Source: Ruegeria sp. 6PALISEP08
GTDB lineage: Bacteria; Pseudomonadota; Alphaproteobacteria; Rhodobacterales; Rhodobacteraceae
Direction of reading: 5' to 3'
Assembly (NCBI RefSeq): GCF_001238295.1
Contig: NZ_LGXZ01000001.1
Coordinates: 434,001 to 498,000 of the forward strand
Length of the DNA stretch: 64,000 nucleotides
In this document: positions 49,278-58,489 of the stretch, one piece after another
Layout of the letters: every line of letters begins with the position of its first letter
How positions within the stretch are numbered: position 1 is the first letter of the stretch
The notes under the pieces: model-generated
The model's database searches: none
Seen by the model: the letters and a program-made list of their open reading frames with translations, nothing else
What the model was told of the DNA's origin: nothing
Translations under genes and position numbers: made by a program

Positions 49278-51164
49278 TTAACTGTACATGTCTTCAATCA
49301 GATGTCCGTGCTTCTTTTCCACCAGCCCGCGTTTCAACTTCATCGTGGCGGTAAGTTCGTCGTCTTCGGCGGTCAAAAGTACGTCTATCAGCCGGAAATC
49401 CTTGATCTGCTCGACCCGTGCAAATTCACCGTTCACGGCTGTAACCTCGGCACCGATCAGATCGCGGATCTCGGGCGCGGCACATAGCGAGGCGAAGTTC
49501 GAAAACGGGATTTTGCGGTCCTGGGCAAACTTCTCGACATTCTCCTGATCGATCATGATCAGGGCCGTCAGGTATTTGCGCCTGTCACCGATCAGGATCG
49601 CGTCAGAAATATAGTGACTGAACTTCAACCGGCTTTCGATCTCAGCCGGGGTGATGTTCTTACCGCCTGCTGTGATGATGATGTCTTTCATGCGGCCCGT
49701 GATGGTGACGTAGCCATCCTTGTCGATATGCCCCATATCCCCTGTGCGCAGCCAACCGTCTGCTGTAAAAGTCTCGGCCGTTTTGACGTTGTTGCGCCAA
49801 TATCCCTGAAAAATGTTCATGCCTTTCAGCTGGATTTCACCGTCGTCTGAGATGCGAATGTCGCAGCCTTCAACGACTTTGCCGATGGTCCCGATCCTGT
49901 TGCTTTCGACGGTATTGAGCGTGGCAAGCCCCGAGGTTTCAGTCATCCCAAAACCTTCGACCAAAGGCACACCGATGGCCCAGTACCATTTCAACAGGTC
50001 AGTCGAAATCGGTGCAGCGCCGGTCCCGCCCCGACGTAGCTTGTCCATTCCCAGCATGCGGCGCAGGTTCTTCAGGACCAGTTGATCCCATATCCAGAAT
50101 TGGGCGGTGATACTGGCAGGAACAGGTTTTCCTGCCGCTATGTAATCGGCGCGACGCGCGCCAGCTTTCAATGCCATAGCAAAGGCCGCGCGCCCCAACG
50201 GTGTGGCCTCCTGCGTCAGGATCTGCACATGCGCATAAATCTTTTCCCACACGCGCGGCACAGCGGTGAAGGTCGAGGGCGAGACCTCTTGCAGATTGGA
50301 AAAGACGGTCTCCGGGCTTTCTGCGAAATTCACCGTGCAGCGCGCCGCTAGCGGAAAATAGACCGACACATCCCGTTCCAGAATATGACAGAGCGGCAAG
50401 AAGCAAAGCTGCTCATCGCTGGCCAGAACCGGCAAGGCTCGTGCGCCGGATTCGATAGCGGCCAGGATATTTTCGTGACTCAGCATCGCGCCCTTGGGCT
50501 GCCCGGTGGTGCCCGAGGTATAGACAAGTAGGGCGGTATCCTGCGGTTTCCCCAGCGCGATTTCGGCCTCGAACCGACCGGGATCGGTGGCCTCGACCTT
50601 CTGGCCAAGCGCGTAGAGGTCGTCGATCATCATGCCGCGTGGGTGTTTGAGGTCGTGCAGACCTTCGTCTTCCAGAATGATCACCTTGATCAGATCCGGA
50701 ACCTCAGTCTCGATTTCCAGGAATTTGTCCAGATGTTCTTCATCTTCGACGATCAGGAATTTGCTGCCACTGTCATTGATCAGGTATTGCAGCTGACTGG
50801 CAGAGTCTGTGGTGTAAACGCCCGAGGCTATCCCTCCGACACCCTGAATACCCATGTCGAACCAAGCCCATTCCTTGCGGTCCTCGGACAGGATCGAGAC
50901 CACATCGCCGCGTTCCAGCCCCAGATTGCGCAACGCCAAACCGATCCATTTGGCGTGTTGCCAGTAATCGGCCCAGGAGTAGGATTTCCAGATGCCCAGA
51001 TCTTTTTCCCGATGCGCGGTGCGGTCGCCCAACTCGGCACATCGGTGTTGAAACAATTCGCTGATGGTGATGCAGCCATCGACCCTTAGCGGCCGCTGAC
51101 CCGTCGTTGCGTTAAAGCGCACGCCGTTGATGGTGGTCTGCGGGGGCAGGGGGGTGGCGTCCAT
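49278..51164 (-). CDS. AMP-binding acyl-CoA ligase (long-chain type)
   Basis: A 628-residue adenylate-forming enzyme. The P-loop LLVYTSGTTGQPKGAMLSHEN, the GFGMTETSGL motif, the DGWLRTGDMGHIDKDGYVTITGRMKD hinge and the GGKNITPAEIE region are present. It resembles long-chain fatty-acid-CoA ligases (FAA1/FadD15 group). Its position between livF and the binding protein suggests that it activates the imported compound. The start at 51164 follows GGAGG. Confidence 0.9.
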   Translation of the reverse strand: MDATPLPPQTTINGVRFNATTGQRPLRVDGCITISELFQHRCAELGDRTAHREKDLGIWKSYSWADYWQHAKWIGLALRNLGLERGDVVSILSEDRKEWAWFDMGIQGVGGIASGVYTTDSASQLQYLINDSGSKFLIVEDEEHLDKFLEIETEVPDLIKVIILEDEGLHDLKHPRGMMIDDLYALGQKVEATDPGRFEAEIALGKPQDTALLVYTSGTTGQPKGAMLSHENILAAIESGARALPVLASDEQLCFLPLCHILERDVSVYFPLAARCTVNFAESPETVFSNLQEVSPSTFTAVPRVWEKIYAHVQILTQEATPLGRAAFAMALKAGARRADYIAAGKPVPASITAQFWIWDQLVLKNLRRMLGMDKLRRGGTGAAPISTDLLKWYWAIGVPLVEGFGMTETSGLATLNTVESNRIGTIGKVVEGCDIRISDDGEIQLKGMNIFQGYWRNNVKTAETFTADGWLRTGDMGHIDKDGYVTITGRMKDIIITAGGKNITPAEIESRLKFSHYISDAILIGDRRKYLTALIMIDQENVEKFAQDRKIPFSNFASLCAAPEIRDLIGAEVTAVNGEFARVEQIKDFRLIDVLLTAEDDELTATMKLKRGLVEKKHGHLIEDMYS

Positions 51165-51169
51165 CCGTC

Positions 51170-51943
51170 TTACCTCCACGTCTTTTTCCGCTTCCAGCGC
51201 CGGTTTTCCCGCGCGCCGTCTTCCTGCACCCCAAGGTAGAAGTTCTGGATGTCCACGGACTTCAACAGAACTTCAGCGCTCCCGTCCATGACGATGCGAC
51301 CAACCTCCATCACATAGCCATGATGGGCGAGATCCAGTGCCGCATGAGCGTTTTGTTCAACAAGCATCATAGTCATCTGCTGTTCTTGGTTGAGACGACT
51401 CAGGATCTCGAAAATCTCTTGCACCAGCATCGGCGACAAGCCCAGCGAGGGTTCATCCAGCAACATGATACGAGGCCGGGCCATTAGTCCACGCCCGATG
51501 GCCAACATTTGCTGCTGACCACCTGACAAGGTGCCAGCCTCTTGCCCACGGCGGTCTTTGAGGACCGTAAAATAGCTGAAGACCAGTTCACGATCCTGCT
51601 CGATCTGGTGCTTATCCTTGCGGGAATAAGCACCGAGGCTGAGGTTCTCATCAACGGTCAGAAGTGGAAAGACCTCGCGCCCTTCTGGAATGTGTACGAT
51701 ACCGCGCTGAACGACCTTATGCGGCTCGGCCCCCTGAATGTCATCGCCATCAAAGGTGATTTGACCCTTCTCCGGGTCCATCACGCCCGAGACGGTTTTC
51801 ATCAGCGTCGTCTTTCCCGCGCCATTGGCCCCAAGGATCGAGACGATCTGCCCTTCGTGCACGTCCAAGGACACGCCGCGAATGGCCATGATGGGGCCAT
51901 AAAAGCTTTCGACATTGCGGATTCTCAGGATCGGCGCACTCAT
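51170..51943 (-). CDS. livF: ABC transporter ATP-binding protein (LivF)
   Basis: A 257-residue ATPase. Walker A GANGAGKTTLMK, signature LSGGQQQMLAIGR and Walker B IMLLDEPSLGLSP are complete, with the short length typical of LivF. A basic C-terminal tail (RENRRWKRKKTW) is extra. It overlaps livG by 4 nt. Confidence 0.93.
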   Translation of the reverse strand: MSAPILRIRNVESFYGPIMAIRGVSLDVHEGQIVSILGANGAGKTTLMKTVSGVMDPEKGQITFDGDDIQGAEPHKVVQRGIVHIPEGREVFPLLTVDENLSLGAYSRKDKHQIEQDRELVFSYFTVLKDRRGQEAGTLSGGQQQMLAIGRGLMARPRIMLLDEPSLGLSPMLVQEIFEILSRLNQEQQMTMMLVEQNAHAALDLAHHGYVMEVGRIVMDGSAEVLLKSVDIQNFYLGVQEDGARENRRWKRKKTWR

Positions 51944-52704
51944 GAGGCTTTCCCAAGATAAGCTTCGATCACGGCCGGGTGGGATTGTACTTGGGCCGGA
52001 GAGCCGAGCGCCAGTTTAGCGCCGTCGGCCATGGCCAAAACCCGATCTGACACGCCCGAGACCAGGCCCATGTCGTGTTCCACCATCAAAACGGTGATAC
52101 CCATCTGACGCCGGATGTCATCGATCCACCACCGCATATCACTTGTTTCTTCGACTGAAAGACCCGAGGCCGGTTCGTCCAGCAGCAGCAATTTGGGATC
52201 GGTTGCCAAGGCGCGCGCGACCTCAACCACCTTTCGCACACCGTAGGGCAACCCCGCGATCATCTTGTCACGATAGGCCTGAAGATCGAGAAAATCGATG
52301 ATCTCTTCAACCTTCTCGCGGTTCTCTATTTCCTGCTGTCGGGCGGATGGAAGAAACAACAATTCGGACAGCAGGTTTGTTTTTCGGTGCTGGTGTCGCC
52401 CGACCAGAAGGTTTTGCAGAACGGTTGCGTGCTCAAACAGTTCGATATTCTGGAACGTCCGCGCCACGCCGTAAGCTGCGACGCCCGAGGGTTTGACACG
52501 CAGCAGATCATGGCCATCAAACCGGATCGACCCGGCATAGGGGTCGTAGAAGCGCGAGATCAGGTTGAACACTGTCGATTTTCCGGCGCCGTTGGGGCCT
52601 ACAAGGGCAAAGACCTCGCCTTCCAGAACCTCGAATGACAGGTCATCAACCGCGGTGAGGCCGCCAAATTTCAGGGTCACGTTTTCAAATTCCAGTAGGC
52701 TCAT
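51940..52704 (-). CDS. livG: ABC transporter ATP-binding protein (LivG)
   Basis: A 254-residue ATPase. Walker A GPNGAGKSTVFNL, the Y-loop region YGVARTFQNIELF and Walker B LLLLDEPASGLS fit LivG. The expected LSGGQ is divergent (LPYGVRKVVEVARAL), as in many LivG proteins. It overlaps the livM stop by 4 nt. Confidence 0.93.
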   Translation of the reverse strand: MSLLEFENVTLKFGGLTAVDDLSFEVLEGEVFALVGPNGAGKSTVFNLISRFYDPYAGSIRFDGHDLLRVKPSGVAAYGVARTFQNIELFEHATVLQNLLVGRHQHRKTNLLSELLFLPSARQQEIENREKVEEIIDFLDLQAYRDKMIAGLPYGVRKVVEVARALATDPKLLLLDEPASGLSVEETSDMRWWIDDIRRQMGITVLMVEHDMGLVSGVSDRVLAMADGAKLALGSPAQVQSHPAVIEAYLGKAS

Positions 52705-53798
52705 CTTAGGCGCTCCGTCCTCAGATAAGATTTTTGCCGTTTAAACATGTCCTTTCGGTAGAAGGGGAACAGCTCGAACCAGGTCCGGATTTTAAGCCAG
52801 CGGCCATAAAGGCCCATGGGTTCGAACAGAATGAAGGCGATCAGGATCATACCGAAGATGCCGAATTCCAGCCCCGGAATGGCGACGGTATTGCCGCCGA
52901 ACAGGGCACCGGCATATTCCTTGGAGATTGACAAGAATTGCGGCAAAAACCCGATCACGATCGCGCCCAGAAATGCCCCGTGGATCGACCCCAGCCCGCC
53001 GATCACGATCATCATCAGCAACTGGATCGAGATTAGGACGCTGAAGGTTTCGTTGTTGAAAGCTCCGGCAAACAGTCCCATCAACGCCCCGGCCCAGCCC
53101 GTCACAGCGCAGGACAAGGCGAATGAAATCATCTTGGTCCGCGCGATATCGATGCCCATTGCCTGGGCGGAAACCTCTGAGTCACGCACAGCGATAAAGC
53201 TGCGCCCCAGCGGCGCACGTAGCAGGTTTATATAGCCCAGTGTGACCAGAACAGTGACGATCAGCACCAGCCAGAAGAACTGATCCGGTGTACCCCAGCG
53301 GTCTACCAGATGGCCAAAGATCTCGACCCCTCCGACATACTTGCCCGCGACGCCTCCGGTTATTGGTTCGGACAGAACGATGATGTCGTCCATCAGGATC
53401 GACAGGGCCATTGTGAAGATGGCCAGATAGATGCCGTGCAGCCACAGGGCAGGGATCGCCACCGTCACGCCCGCGATACCAGTTAGAATCCCGGCCAGCG
53501 GGAAGGCGATCAGAAAAGGAACCCCTGCTTCGATCAGTGCAATGTTGGCATAACAGCCAAAGGCCAGAAAAGCGGCGTGCCCCAGGCTGACTTGCCCGGT
53601 ATGTCCGGTCAGGATCATCAGGCCCAGCCCGGCAATGGCCCAGATCAGAACGTTTGTCAGCTCACCCAGATAGAACGCGTCCAACCACCAGGGAGCAGCG
53701 GCGACAACGGCCAGCAGGATCAGATACAGGCTAAGTTGATACCGGTCTTTCCAAGGTCGAATATCCTGCATGTAATTGGTTTTGAAAACAATCCGCAT
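52701..53798 (-). CDS. livM: branched-chain-type ABC permease (LivM)
   Basis: A 365-residue permease with about ten helices. LTGHTGQVSLGHAAFLAFG and the EAA-like RAPLGRSFIAVRDSEVSAQAMGID loop are typical of LivM. An N-terminal cytoplasmic extension of about 20 residues precedes the first helix. Confidence 0.92.
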   Translation of the reverse strand: MRIVFKTNYMQDIRPWKDRYQLSLYLILLAVVAAAPWWLDAFYLGELTNVLIWAIAGLGLMILTGHTGQVSLGHAAFLAFGCYANIALIEAGVPFLIAFPLAGILTGIAGVTVAIPALWLHGIYLAIFTMALSILMDDIIVLSEPITGGVAGKYVGGVEIFGHLVDRWGTPDQFFWLVLIVTVLVTLGYINLLRAPLGRSFIAVRDSEVSAQAMGIDIARTKMISFALSCAVTGWAGALMGLFAGAFNNETFSVLISIQLLMMIVIGGLGSIHGAFLGAIVIGFLPQFLSISKEYAGALFGGNTVAIPGLEFGIFGMILIAFILFEPMGLYGRWLKIRTWFELFPFYRKDMFKRQKSYLRTERLR

Positions 53799-53801
53799 GG
53801 C

Positions 53802-54677
53802 TCAGACCTTTTTGACCCGAACCTGACTGAACAGCCCGTTGGGCCGGAAAATCAGAACGGCAAGAAGAAGAGCATAGGGCGCAACCTGACTGTAGCCCGC
53901 AGCAATATAACGGCTGGAAAAGGGTTCGATCACACCCACGATCAGCCCTCCTGCCAATGCACCCGGCAGGCTGCCAAAGCCGCCAATGACCGCCGCTGCA
54001 AAGGCCTTGATGCCCAGCAAACCGGTCGTCGGGTCCACAGCACCCTTGGCGGCAAAGAGGATCCCGGCGATCCCGGCAACAACCCCGGCCAGTGCCCAGA
54101 TAAAGCCCTGAACGCGTTTGACCGGAATGCCCATATAATACGCCGCCAATTGGTTTTGTGACGCACCCTGCATCGCAAGACCCAGCTTGGTGCGGCTGAA
54201 GAAGACATAGAGAGCCCCGGTCAGAAGGATCGTGACGACAATCACCGCAACATCTTCCATCCCCAGCACCAGACCGCCAAAGCGGGCTTCTTTGCCTGCA
54301 AGCGGGTTTTGCAGCGTTTGCGGCTCATGCCCCCAGATAAGACCTGCCACAAACCGGATCACGAACCCCAAAGCGATGGTCAGGATGACGACTGCGGTTT
54401 GGCTTTCACCGAACAGTCGCCGGATGATCAGTCGATCCAGCAGATAGCCCAGAGCGCCCATAATCCCCAGTGAGATCGGCAAGGCCAGCCAGAAGGGCAG
54501 GCCCATATATTGGGTATTCGTAAGACCGATGGTCACAAAGGCCCCCAACATCATGAAATCGCCCTGCGCGAAGTTCACCGCCTCGGTTGCCTTGTAGATC
54601 AGAACAAAGCCAAGTGCGATCAGGCCATAGACGCAGCCATTCGCCAGCCCGCTGATCAGCAGCTGTGCGTTATCCAA
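53802..54677 (-). CDS. livH: branched-chain-type ABC permease (LivH)
   Basis: A 291-residue permease. LISGLANGCVYGLIALGFVLIYKATEAVNFAQGDFMMLGAF is the standard start region, and TKLGLAMQGASQNQLAAYYMGI is the EAA-like loop. No ATG fits; a TTG at 54677, 5 nt after GGAGGGAGG, gives the family N-terminus. Confidence 0.92.
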   Translation of the reverse strand: MDNAQLLISGLANGCVYGLIALGFVLIYKATEAVNFAQGDFMMLGAFVTIGLTNTQYMGLPFWLALPISLGIMGALGYLLDRLIIRRLFGESQTAVVILTIALGFVIRFVAGLIWGHEPQTLQNPLAGKEARFGGLVLGMEDVAVIVVTILLTGALYVFFSRTKLGLAMQGASQNQLAAYYMGIPVKRVQGFIWALAGVVAGIAGILFAAKGAVDPTTGLLGIKAFAAAVIGGFGSLPGALAGGLIVGVIEPFSSRYIAAGYSQVAPYALLLAVLIFRPNGLFSQVRVKKV

Positions 54678-54750
54678 ACTGTCCTCCCTCCAACGAACAA
54701 CCGATGCCGTCAGCCTCACGCAGGTTCTCGGGTTGCGTGGGGTTCTTCTA

Positions 54751-55779
54751 CTATGGCGTGATTATCACCTTTCCGTCACTCTTTTTCAGCGCGTCGGCCA
54801 AATTCGGCACCAGATTCCTGAGCGTAAGGTGTTCAGAAACATCTGTTTTCCAGCGCCTGTCCGCAAAACGTGCCTGCACTTCGGTCACCACCCGCATCTG
54901 ATCTGCAGGCGGTGTCGACATCATCCATTGCGTCAGCCAAAAGCCTTCGATCCGCTTGCCCATAAAGATCAAGTGGCCGGTCTGGGTCAGGGTCGGCGCT
55001 TCGGTTGAGAGCTTGCCGTAAGTGATCCAACGTGCACGGTTCGGCATGGTGCAGAACAGCTTTTCCGAAAGCTGGTCTGTCACAGCGTCAAGGAAGACGC
55101 GTGGTTTCAGAGATGCGCTAAGTTCCGCGAACTGTGCGACCACATCCGAGTCTGACGTTACCAATACTTCGGATGCCCCCAGGTTTTTGAGCATGTCTAT
55201 CGTCTCGGCGCGCCGCACCAACGCAATGGGTTTCAGCCCCAGATCGCGCCCCAGGCTGCACATGAGTTTTCCAAGCTGGCTGGTTGCGGCAGACACAACA
55301 AACGCATCGCCGTCGGCCTTGGCCATGTCCACCATCGCCATCGCGGTCAGGGGGTTTACGATCTGTGCGGCCCCGTCATCGTCTGAGATATCCGGCCTTA
55401 GGGGAATGCACATCTGCATCTGCGTGACGACATACTCCGCCCACGCCCCCGATCCGGCGGCGACAAACGCGACGCGCTGACCTTGCAGGGCTTCGGCGCC
55501 TTTGCCGGTGGCCACGACGTCACCGCATCCTTCAAACCCGGCAGGGGATCCTTTTACACGCGGCTGACCATACTCTCCCTTGATGAAATGCAGGTCCGAT
55601 GGATTGACCGACGCTGTTCTCAACTTGATCAGAACCTGACCAGGGCCTGGCTGCGGCACAGGGATTTCTGCGGGTTCCAGCCATTCGGCTGCATCTGCGA
55701 TGACCGGCCCGCTGGATGTGCCGGAATATCCGTCATGTTTCAAAAGGGTGGCAAACATGGTCTGCGGCAAATCTGTCAT
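54751..55779 (-). CDS. zinc-free MDR family oxidoreductase
   Basis: A 342-residue medium-chain dehydrogenase. The proline-rich substrate domain (EIPVPQPGPGQVLIKLRTASVNPSD, GFEGCGDVVATG) is followed by a Rossmann region with an atypical nucleotide loop (VVSAATSQLGKLMCSLGRDLG). It resembles quinone or enoyl reductases. It is 73 bp upstream of livH on the same strand and may belong to the same degradation pathway. Confidence 0.82.
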   Translation of the reverse strand: MTDLPQTMFATLLKHDGYSGTSSGPVIADAAEWLEPAEIPVPQPGPGQVLIKLRTASVNPSDLHFIKGEYGQPRVKGSPAGFEGCGDVVATGKGAEALQGQRVAFVAAGSGAWAEYVVTQMQMCIPLRPDISDDDGAAQIVNPLTAMAMVDMAKADGDAFVVSAATSQLGKLMCSLGRDLGLKPIALVRRAETIDMLKNLGASEVLVTSDSDVVAQFAELSASLKPRVFLDAVTDQLSEKLFCTMPNRARWITYGKLSTEAPTLTQTGHLIFMGKRIEGFWLTQWMMSTPPADQMRVVTEVQARFADRRWKTDVSEHLTLRNLVPNLADALKKSDGKVIITP

Positions 55780-55974
55780 GTGGTCATCCTCGATCAATCA
55801 GGGTCACACGCGCCTTATTGAAACAAGTGCCCTAAAGAGGCGTGGCGCGAGCTGTGCGTTGGAATGAGCCAATCAAATGCGGCTTGGGGCGTCAATTCAA
55901 TGCCCAAATAACGTGGGGGCACCCACGATGCGCCCGTGGTGTGGGGCCAACTCAAAAGGTCAGCCCCAGATATT

Positions 55975-56499
55975 TTATTGTTGAGTCAACAGGTTGGTTA
56001 GTTCCTGAATCTTCTGAGCGATGGTTTCGGGCGACTCTTTGATGTCGTTCACGATCTTGATCGCTTGCTCTTTCAGATCGGCGGCCAGAGTGCTTTCTTC
56101 CAGCGAAGTCATGATGCCGTCATAGTCGAAATTGGCTGCGTCCAGCTTGCCTTCCTGGATCCAGGAACTCAGCAGTTCTTGTCCCTGACCGGCCAGCGCG
56201 GCAACCTGATCGCCCGCTTGTTGCGCAGTTTCAGATGCCTGATCGGCAACGGAAGAGGCCGCCTCGGATGCCTGCTCGGTCAAAGATGAAGTCGCTTCCG
56301 CGGCTTGCTCGGTTGCGGCGTCAACTGCGTCGGATGCGGCGTCCTGTGCCGCAGTGGCCGCATCGGACAATGCGTCACCAGCGTCCTCTGCCGCCGATTG
56401 CAAACGTTCTGCCGGAGTTGGCTCAGGTTGGTTCAGGTAATAATATCCGCCAACGCCGATTGCGGCGAGGACTATGATCAAAACAAGAGTACGCGACAT
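55975..56499 (-). CDS. membrane-anchored Ala-rich helical repeat protein
   Basis: A 174-residue protein. One membrane helix (about 4-22) is followed by a periplasmic Ala/Glu/Gln/Ser-rich region about 32-110 with a strong repeating pattern of small residues (DAATAAQDAASDAVDAATEQ), which predicts a long amphipathic helix similar to LEA- or apolipoprotein-like proteins. The C-terminal third (about 115-174) is less biased. Function unknown. Confidence 0.6.
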   Translation of the reverse strand: MSRTLVLIIVLAAIGVGGYYYLNQPEPTPAERLQSAAEDAGDALSDAATAAQDAASDAVDAATEQAAEATSSLTEQASEAASSVADQASETAQQAGDQVAALAGQGQELLSSWIQEGKLDAANFDYDGIMTSLEESTLAADLKEQAIKIVNDIKESPETIAQKIQELTNLLTQQ

Positions 56500-56779
56500 G
56501 TGAATCTCCTTTGGAATTTGTGTCGCCGGGATGATGCAAAACTAACGCAGAGACAAAGGGGAATTCTTGTGAATTCTCAGCAGAATAGAGTTTTGGGCCA
56601 GGCCGCGCTGATCGGCATACTGCATGTGGCAAGATCACGCTGCTTTGGCTAAGCCGTGGCGGAAATGCTCAGTGATCCGTCTGTGAAGGGTTGCCTTGCT
56701 CGAATTGTTGCTAACGTTAAGAGGTTAAGGTGGTGGGCATTCGTCAATTGCACGTACACATCGCTAAGTATGCGATCAT

Positions 56780-58087
56780 TTAGTCTGATTGCTGCGTCCA
56801 TCCGGCAGCTTTCATCGCATCAATCAAAGACTCCACAGGTTCAGCTGTTGAAAATGCGCGCCTTTTGATTGTCTCCAGCGGGAAATCCGGCCAAGTCTGA
56901 TTGAACATGCCGGCCAGTCTTTGGGCCTCTTTCCGTTCCCCATTCTTCCAATGTGCGGCCATGAGATAGGCGGCTGAGATTGGGCCAAAGGGGCCGCCCC
57001 GTGCAATGGTGGTTTCAAAGGTTTTAATGGCAGCCGCATATTCGCCACTGTGAAACTGGGCCGAGCCAAGCGCGTTATCGAAAACTAGACCGCCGCCCGA
57101 TTTGGCCAATTGTTTGTAGTGGTCGGATTGTTCAAGAAGCTGATCAAAGCGGGATGTGTACAACAAGATCAACGCATCAAATTCCGCAATATGAGGGTCC
57201 TGAGGCGCCATTTGCACAGCCCGACCCGAAAGCGTCAGCGCGCGGTCATAGTTTCCGGACCCGAACTCGAACCAGGCCCGAGCAGACAGGGCCCAAGGGT
57301 CGTCCGGCGCAAACTCTATGGCGCGGGCGCTGTTCTTCTCTGCCTGTTTCAACAGAATCTCTATGTCAGGGCGTTCAGGTTGAAGAAGCGCCAGCATTGT
57401 TTTAACCTGGGCTGCTCCTGCGTAGCCGCAAAAATAGTCCGGGTCGCGTGCAACTGCGGTTTCGAAAATCTGCAACGCAGGACGCAGGCGTGACAGGGTG
57501 ACAACTGGAAAAATCAATTCGCGGCCCGCGTTGCACAGGTTCATGGCCTCAATGCGCGCAGGAGCAACATCGTAGATGATCGGTCTATCCTTGCTTAGTC
57601 TGGTCGAAGAGGAGCCATACCAGACATAGAACCCTGCAATCGAGGCGATAAGGAACGCGGAAAGCGTCAGCAAGAAAGCAGCGAACAGAGGCCTGCGTGC
57701 ACCGCGACGTGCATTTGTGCGAAGGGTGAATTCCGGCGCATAGCTGCCAATTGGCAGAGATATGATGACCGGATCCGAGGTTCCGTTTCTTTCATAATAC
57801 GCGTCGAGTTTACGACGTACGCGACCCGCGTCCACCCGAACAACACCTTCGCGCTTGGACAAATCGTCTACGTCATAGCCGTACACATCCATTGCGATCG
57901 TCTTTGCGCGGATATTCTCGGCTCGTCCTGAAAGCGCCTCTTTGACCACGTAAGTCAGAAAGGACTGCATGCGGCTGGATCCTCGGAATTCGTCTGACTG
58001 CAACACATGTTTCAGCGCGGTTTCGATCTCGGCTGTTGAGGCCGACCGCATATCTGTCTGCTGTGTTTCGCTGTCCGCGCCCATCAA
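56780..58087 (-). CDS. membrane-anchored regulator: winged-helix-like N-terminus plus TPR repeats
   Basis: A 435-residue protein. Residues about 20-120 (SRMQSFLTYVVKEALSGRAENIRAKTIAMDVYGYD, VRVDAGRVRRKLDAYYE) match an N-terminal domain found in TPR-containing adenylate-cyclase-like proteins and resembling OmpR-type winged helices. One membrane helix follows (about 134-157) and the periplasmic part is TPR-like (about 200-420). It resembles CadC/ToxR-type one-component sensors in layout. It is divergent from the sulfatase operon, which it might control. Confidence 0.65.
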   Translation of the reverse strand: MMGADSETQQTDMRSASTAEIETALKHVLQSDEFRGSSRMQSFLTYVVKEALSGRAENIRAKTIAMDVYGYDVDDLSKREGVVRVDAGRVRRKLDAYYERNGTSDPVIISLPIGSYAPEFTLRTNARRGARRPLFAAFLLTLSAFLIASIAGFYVWYGSSSTRLSKDRPIIYDVAPARIEAMNLCNAGRELIFPVVTLSRLRPALQIFETAVARDPDYFCGYAGAAQVKTMLALLQPERPDIEILLKQAEKNSARAIEFAPDDPWALSARAWFEFGSGNYDRALTLSGRAVQMAPQDPHIAEFDALILLYTSRFDQLLEQSDHYKQLAKSGGGLVFDNALGSAQFHSGEYAAAIKTFETTIARGGPFGPISAAYLMAAHWKNGERKEAQRLAGMFNQTWPDFPLETIKRRAFSTAEPVESLIDAMKAAGWTQQSD

Positions 58088-58209
58088 GAACTATCCTTTT
58101 TCCACAAAGATTTGGTTCCGCTCTGCTACGGTAGCATGCGCCGTATTACGTACAAGACACATTGCTTCCCGTGCATATTTGGCCAGCAAGCTTATGGGTT
58201 TTGCCGATT

Positions 58210-58488
58210 ATGATCGACGATGATTTCTTTGATGCTCAGTTTCCCAAAGCAGTGCCGCTGCTGAAGAAAATGCGCGCCCAAGACAAAGAGTTTGACCAGA
58301 TCTGCACAGACTACCTCGAGCTTTTTGCGGAGCTGTCAAAGCAACCACAAGCCAAGGAAGTACCACAATCTCGATACATCGCGGATCTGGCCGAAAGCCT
58401 GTCGGATCTGCGCAGCACGATAGAAAAGCGGCTGGCCGCGCAAGGTGTCGAGTTGGCCGATAGATCTTACAACATTGGAGAATCCTGA
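58210..58488 (+). CDS. small helical protein of unknown function
   Basis: A 92-residue, highly charged, helical protein (DFFDAQFPKAVPLLKKMRAQDKEFDQI, SLSDLRSTIEKRLAAQG). The start is at 58210, before MIDDDFF. It stops 1 nt before the first sulfatase ATG, so it is probably cotranscribed. No family recognised. Confidence 0.65.
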   Translation: MIDDDFFDAQFPKAVPLLKKMRAQDKEFDQICTDYLELFAELSKQPQAKEVPQSRYIADLAESLSDLRSTIEKRLAAQGVELADRSYNIGES

Positions 58489-58489
58489 C

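Noticed and set aside
55780..55974. Possible small gene or RNA between the MDR gene and the Ala-rich gene
   Set aside because: Only short GC-rich inverted repeats are visible; no start with ribosome-binding site and no recognisable RNA structure.
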